Of a stretch of 64,000 nucleotides of DNA, positions 60,631 through 64,000 are shown piece after piece. Source of the stretch: Streptosporangium subroseum (GTDB taxonomy: Bacteria; Actinomycetota; Actinomycetes; Streptosporangiales; Streptosporangiaceae); the NCBI RefSeq assembly GCF_900188345.1, contig NZ_FZOD01000046.1:17505-81504 (forward strand). Direction: 5' to 3'. The notes below the pieces were generated by a model. That model did no database searches, had not been told where the DNA came from, and was given only the letters and a program-made list of their open reading frames with translations. A program made the position numbers and the translations under genes. Within the stretch, counting starts at the first letter, position 1. Each line of letters begins with the position of its first letter.

Positions 60631-62771
60631 TGTCCACCCCAGTGCTCGAAGCGCCGGGTCGTACCCCCGCCACGGAGAAGAAGATCGGTGGCGGACTGCT
60701 CGACCCCAAACAGCTCGTCAGATCACTGCCGGACGCCTTCAAGAAGCTGAACCCGGCGACGCTGTGGCACAACCCGGTCATGCTGATCGTCGAGGCCGGC
60801 GCGCTGTTCACCACCGTCCTCGCGATCGTCGACCCGTCGTTCTTCGCCTGGGCCACAGTCATCTGGCTGTGGCTGACGGTCGTTTTCGCGAACCTGGCCG
60901 AGGCCGTGGCCGAGGGCCGCGGCAAGGCCCAGGCCGCCACGTTGCGTGCCGCCAAGCGCGACACCAACGCCCGCCGTCTGAAGGGCTGGAAGCCCGGCGC
61001 CGACGCCTCCCAGTGGGACACCGTGGGCGCGCCGGAGCTCAGGCAGGGCGACTTCGTGGTCGTGGAGGCCGGGGAGATCATCCCCGGTGACGGCGACGTG
61101 GTCGAGGGCATCGCGTCGGTGGACGAATCTGCCATCACCGGCGAGTCCGCCCCGGTCATCCGCGAGTCCGGCGGTGACCGGTCAGCGGTCACCGGCGGCA
61201 CCAAGGTCCTGTCGGACCAGATCGTCGTCCAGATCACCCAGAAGCCGGGCGAGAGCTTCATCGACCGGATGATCGCCCTGGTCGAGGGCGCCAACCGGCA
61301 GAAGACGCCCAACGAGATCGCGCTCAACATCCTGCTGGCCGCGCTGACGATCATCTTCCTGATCACCACCGCCACCATGCAGCCGCTGGCGATCTTCTCC
61401 AAGGCGAACAACCCCGGCATCCCGGACTCGCTCGCCCTGACCGGCGACGGCGTGACCGGCATCGTGCTGGTCTCGCTACTGGTCTGCCTCATCCCGACGA
61501 CCATCGGCGCGCTGCTCAGCGCGATCGGCATCGCCGGCATGGACCGCCTCGTACAGCGCAACGTGCTGGCGATGAGCGGCCGCGCCGTGGAGGCGGCGGG
61601 CGACGTGAGCACGCTGCTGCTGGACAAGACCGGCACCATCACCCTGGGCAACCGGCAGGCGTCGGAGTTCGTGCCCGTACAGGGCGTCACCGCCGAGCAA
61701 CTGGCGACCACCGCACAGCTGGCCAGCCTCGCCGACGAGACGCCCGAGGGCCGCTCGATCGTGGTCTACGCCAAGCAGGCGTACGGCCTGCGCGAGCGGG
61801 AGCCGGGTGAGCTGGCCCACGCCGAGTGGGTCAACTTCACCGCCCAGACCAGGATGTCGGGCGTCAACCTCGACGGCCGTCAGGTCCGCAAGGGCGCGGC
61901 CACCGCGGTCATGCGCTGGGTCCGCGAGAACGGCGGGCACCCGACCGACGATGTCGGCGCCACGGTGGACGCGATCTCCGGATCCGGCGGTACCCCGCTG
62001 GTGGTCGGTGAGATCGCCGACGGCACGGCGCGCGTACTCGGGGTCATCCACCTCAAGGACGTCGTCAAGCAGGGTATGCGCGAGCGGTTCGACGAGATGC
62101 GCAGGATGGGCATCCGGACCGTCATGATCACCGGTGACAACCCGCTGACCGCCAGGGCCATCGCGGACGAGGCGGGCGTGGACGACTTCCTCGCCGAGGC
62201 CACGCCCGAGGACAAGCTCGCACTGATCAAGAAGGAGCAGGAGGGCGGCCGGCTGGTCGCCATGACCGGTGACGGCACCAACGACGCGCCCGCGCTCGCG
62301 CAGGCCGACGTCGGCGTGGCGATGAACACCGGCACGTCGGCCGCCAAGGAGGCCGGCAACATGGTCGACCTCGACTCCAACCCGACCAAGCTCATCGAGA
62401 TCGTGGAGATCGGCAAGCAGCTCCTGATCACCCGGGGGGCGCTGACGACCTTCTCGATCGCCAACGACATCGCCAAGTACTTCGCGATCATTCCCGCGAT
62501 GTTCGCCGCGGTCTACCCGGGCCTGGACGCGCTGAACATCATGCGTCTGGCCAGCCCGCAGTCGGCGATCCTGTCGGCGGTCATCTTCAACGCCCTGGTA
62601 ATCATCGCGTTGATCCCGCTGGCGCTCAGGGGCGTCCGGTACCGGCCGTCCAGCGCGTCGAAACTGCTCAGCCGCAACCTGTACGTCTACGGTCTGGGCG
62701 GCATCATCGTGCCGTTCGTCGGCATCAAAATCATTGACCTTCTCATCCAGTTCCTTCCGGGGATGTCCTAA
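60630..62771 (+). CDS. kdpB: KdpB P-type ATPase subunit
   Basis: The catalytic subunit hydrolyses ATP to drive K+ uptake. The 713-residue protein shows the P-type hallmarks: SAITGESAPVIRES, LIPTTIGALLSAIG, phosphorylation motif LLLDKTGTITLGN (Asp about 332), VMITGDNPLTA and AMTGDGTNDAPALAQADVG. ATG 60630 overlaps the kdpA stop (TGATG). Confidence 0.97.
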   Translation: MSTPVLEAPGRTPATEKKIGGGLLDPKQLVRSLPDAFKKLNPATLWHNPVMLIVEAGALFTTVLAIVDPSFFAWATVIWLWLTVVFANLAEAVAEGRGKAQAATLRAAKRDTNARRLKGWKPGADASQWDTVGAPELRQGDFVVVEAGEIIPGDGDVVEGIASVDESAITGESAPVIRESGGDRSAVTGGTKVLSDQIVVQITQKPGESFIDRMIALVEGANRQKTPNEIALNILLAALTIIFLITTATMQPLAIFSKANNPGIPDSLALTGDGVTGIVLVSLLVCLIPTTIGALLSAIGIAGMDRLVQRNVLAMSGRAVEAAGDVSTLLLDKTGTITLGNRQASEFVPVQGVTAEQLATTAQLASLADETPEGRSIVVYAKQAYGLREREPGELAHAEWVNFTAQTRMSGVNLDGRQVRKGAATAVMRWVRENGGHPTDDVGATVDAISGSGGTPLVVGEIADGTARVLGVIHLKDVVKQGMRERFDEMRRMGIRTVMITGDNPLTARAIADEAGVDDFLAEATPEDKLALIKKEQEGGRLVAMTGDGTNDAPALAQADVGVAMNTGTSAAKEAGNMVDLDSNPTKLIEIVEIGKQLLITRGALTTFSIANDIAKYFAIIPAMFAAVYPGLDALNIMRLASPQSAILSAVIFNALVIIALIPLALRGVRYRPSSASKLLSRNLYVYGLGGIIVPFVGIKIIDLLIQFLPGMS

Positions 62772-63643
62772 TGGAACGCCTGCCCAGCTGGGTTCGCCAG
62801 CACCTCGCCGCGCTCCGCGCGCTGATCGTCCTGACCCTGATCCTCGGCGCGGCCTACCCGCTCCTGGTCACCGGGGTCGCTCAGGCCGTGTTCAACGGCA
62901 ATGCCAACGGCTCGATCATCGACAAGGGCGGCAAACCGGTCGGCAGCGCGCTGATCGGTCAGAAATTCACCGATGCCGACGGCAACCCGGTGGCGAAGTA
63001 CTTCCAGAGCCGCCCGTCCGCGGCCGGTGACGGCTACGACCCGACCTCCACCAGCGCCAGCAACCTCGGCCCCGAGGACATCTTGGACACCCTTCCGGTG
63101 CCGGGTGCCAAGGACGACGAGGGCAACCCGGACGAGGGAAAGCAGTCGCTGCTCACCCAGGTCTGCGCTCGCTCCAAAGCGATCGGCGAGCTGGACGGCG
63201 TCAGCGGGGCCAGGCCGTACTGCACGCCGGACGGCGTGGGCGCGGTGCTGAAGGTCTTCCCGGCCGTCGGCACGGTCACCCGCGCGGTCAGCGTCAACCA
63301 GGCCTGTCCCGCCGCGCCGTTCATCGCCACCTACCAGGGCGTGAAGGTTGAGTGCGGCAAGCCCGGCGAGGACTACGCGGCCGGCCGTACCGTCGCCGTC
63401 CGCGGTGACGCCAAGGCCGTGGTGCCCGCCGACGCGGTCACCGCCAGCGGCTCCGGCCTCGACCCGGACATCTCGCAGGCCTACGCCGAACTCCAGGCAC
63501 CTCGCGTCGCCAAGGAGCGCGGAATGCCCCTGGAGAAGGTCAAGCAGCTGATCACGGAGAACACCACCGGTCGCTTCCTGGGCTTCATGGGCGACCCGGC
63601 CGTCAACGTCCTGGAGCTCAACCTGGCCCTCGACAGAGGATGA
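62771..63643 (+). CDS. kdpC: KdpC subunit
   Basis: KdpC is a single-span subunit that raises the ATP affinity of KdpB. The 290-residue protein has the N-terminal membrane segment (LIVLTLILGAAYPLLVTGVA), SALIGQKFTDADGNPVAKYF, ASGSGLDPDISQAYAELQAP and ITENTTGRFLGFMGDPAVNV. It is longer than the enteric protein because of an insertion with several Cys residues (about residues 115-215), as in other actinomycetes. ATG 62771 overlaps the kdpB stop (TAATG). Confidence 0.95.
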   Translation: MERLPSWVRQHLAALRALIVLTLILGAAYPLLVTGVAQAVFNGNANGSIIDKGGKPVGSALIGQKFTDADGNPVAKYFQSRPSAAGDGYDPTSTSASNLGPEDILDTLPVPGAKDDEGNPDEGKQSLLTQVCARSKAIGELDGVSGARPYCTPDGVGAVLKVFPAVGTVTRAVSVNQACPAAPFIATYQGVKVECGKPGEDYAAGRTVAVRGDAKAVVPADAVTASGSGLDPDISQAYAELQAPRVAKERGMPLEKVKQLITENTTGRFLGFMGDPAVNVLELNLALDRG

Positions 63644-63649
63644 CCGCGG

Positions 63650-63900
63650 TGCGGAATGCGAGGTACGAGCGGTTCGCGCCGCGCCTCCGGAGCGGAGCGA
63701 CCAGGTGGACGCTGTGGAACGCGAGGTACGAGCGGTTCGCGCCGCGCCTCCGGAGCGGAGCGACCAGGTGGACGCTGTGGAACGCGAGGTACGAGCGGTT
63801 CGCGCCGCGACCCCGGAGTGACCGGTTGAAAACCGCAGAACGTGAGGTACAGGCGGTTCGCGCCGGGGTTTCAGAGCGGGACGACCGGTTGAACACGGGG
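63650..63900 (+). repeat. 63-bp tandem repeat between kdpC and kdpD
   Basis: The element AGGTACGAGCGGTTCGCG starts at 63661, 63724 and 63787 (exact 63-base period), with a diverged copy at 63845. One copy of the same unit precedes the left kdpD (about 1159). Confidence 0.9.
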
Positions 63901-63932
63901 TTCGCACGGTGGCTTCAGAGCGGAGTGGCCAG

Positions 63933-64000
63933 GTGAGCACCGCGCGTGGGCGGCTGCGGATCTATCTGGGGGCGGCCCCCGGTGTCGGCAAGACCTTCGC
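63933..64000 (+). CDS. kdpD: Second kdpD, 5' end only (cut by the window edge)
   Basis: The final 68 bases from GTG 63933 are identical to 1259-1326. They encode VSTARGRLRIYLGAAPGVGK and the start of the Walker A region. This is the kdpD expected after kdpFABC. The remainder lies beyond the window, so it cannot be said whether it is complete. Confidence 0.85.
   Translation, partial: MSTARGRLRIYLGAAPGVGKTF

Noticed and set aside
63640..63936. Open frames with repeated NARYERFAPRLRSGATRW peptides between kdpC and kdpD
   Set aside because: They are translations of the 63-bp intergenic repeat in several frames, without start signals or conservation beyond the DNA repeat.
1..64000. tRNA genes, CRISPR arrays, transposases, integrases or prophage
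   Set aside because: None could be recognised. The repeats seen are tandem arrays without the terminal inverted repeats or recombinase genes of mobile elements.

Overview
The window is high-GC DNA with many GTG starts, chains of ATGA/GTGA stop-start overlaps, and KdpFABC, SARP, WYL, SHOCT and DUF4429 families. This points to a filamentous actinomycete, most likely a Streptosporangium/Nonomuraea-type organism. The genus is an inference. No tRNA, rRNA, CRISPR array, transposase or integrase was seen.

Layout. 1-4740: a CorA-type channel, then a 3' remnant of kdpC, then a complete kdpD-kdpE pair. 4741-12180: a secreted HNH nuclease, a DUF4429/SHOCT protein, an aminotransferase, a MocR-type regulator, an MFS exporter and an HxlR-type regulator. 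12284-17061: a tightly overlapping six-gene operon with an LLM oxidoreductase, a 160-residue peptide carrying (Lys-Asp-X)n repeats, a degenerate ATP-grasp homologue, an intact ATP-grasp ligase and two different Fe(II)/2-oxoglutarate oxygenases. I read it as an undescribed RiPP (graspetide-like) pathway and the most interesting system here. 17065-19278: a broken TPR gene, trpD and a PadR regulator.

19424-37283 is a carbohydrate region. A leftward operon has a GH78 alpha-L-rhamnosidase, a sugar ABC importer and a GH106-like glycosidase. A divergent rightward set has an FGGY kinase, a histidine phosphatase and a DeoR regulator. A WYL regulator/epoxide hydrolase pair follows, then a 2-hydroxyacid dehydrogenase with a second FGGY kinase. 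37372-47974 has PhoD, a discoidin-domain protein, a SARP/NB-ARC regulator that has lost its C-terminus, an alpha/beta hydrolase, a membrane protein, an isochorismate synthase, an XRE-cupin regulator and a methyltransferase. 48041-52518 has a PHP-type phosphoesterase coupled to an orphan substrate-binding lipoprotein, with a divergent LysR regulator. 52684-58331 has a frameshifted HigB-type toxin with its XRE antitoxin, DUF2332, an ABC-2 permease remnant, a repeat-bearing membrane protein, lysA, and a small gene with a truncated mirror-image copy. 58800-64000 is the full kdp operon (extra small peptide, kdpF, kdpA, kdpB, kdpC) followed by the first 68 bases of a second kdpD.

Two themes run through the window. 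First, kdpD is present at both ends. The visible 68 bases are identical, and the left copy is preceded by a decayed kdpC end, so the left kdpDE locus arose by duplication and 62.7 kb lies between direct repeats. Second, short degenerate tandem repeats (about 27-79 bp) recur inside coding linkers, between genes and even across an operon junction.
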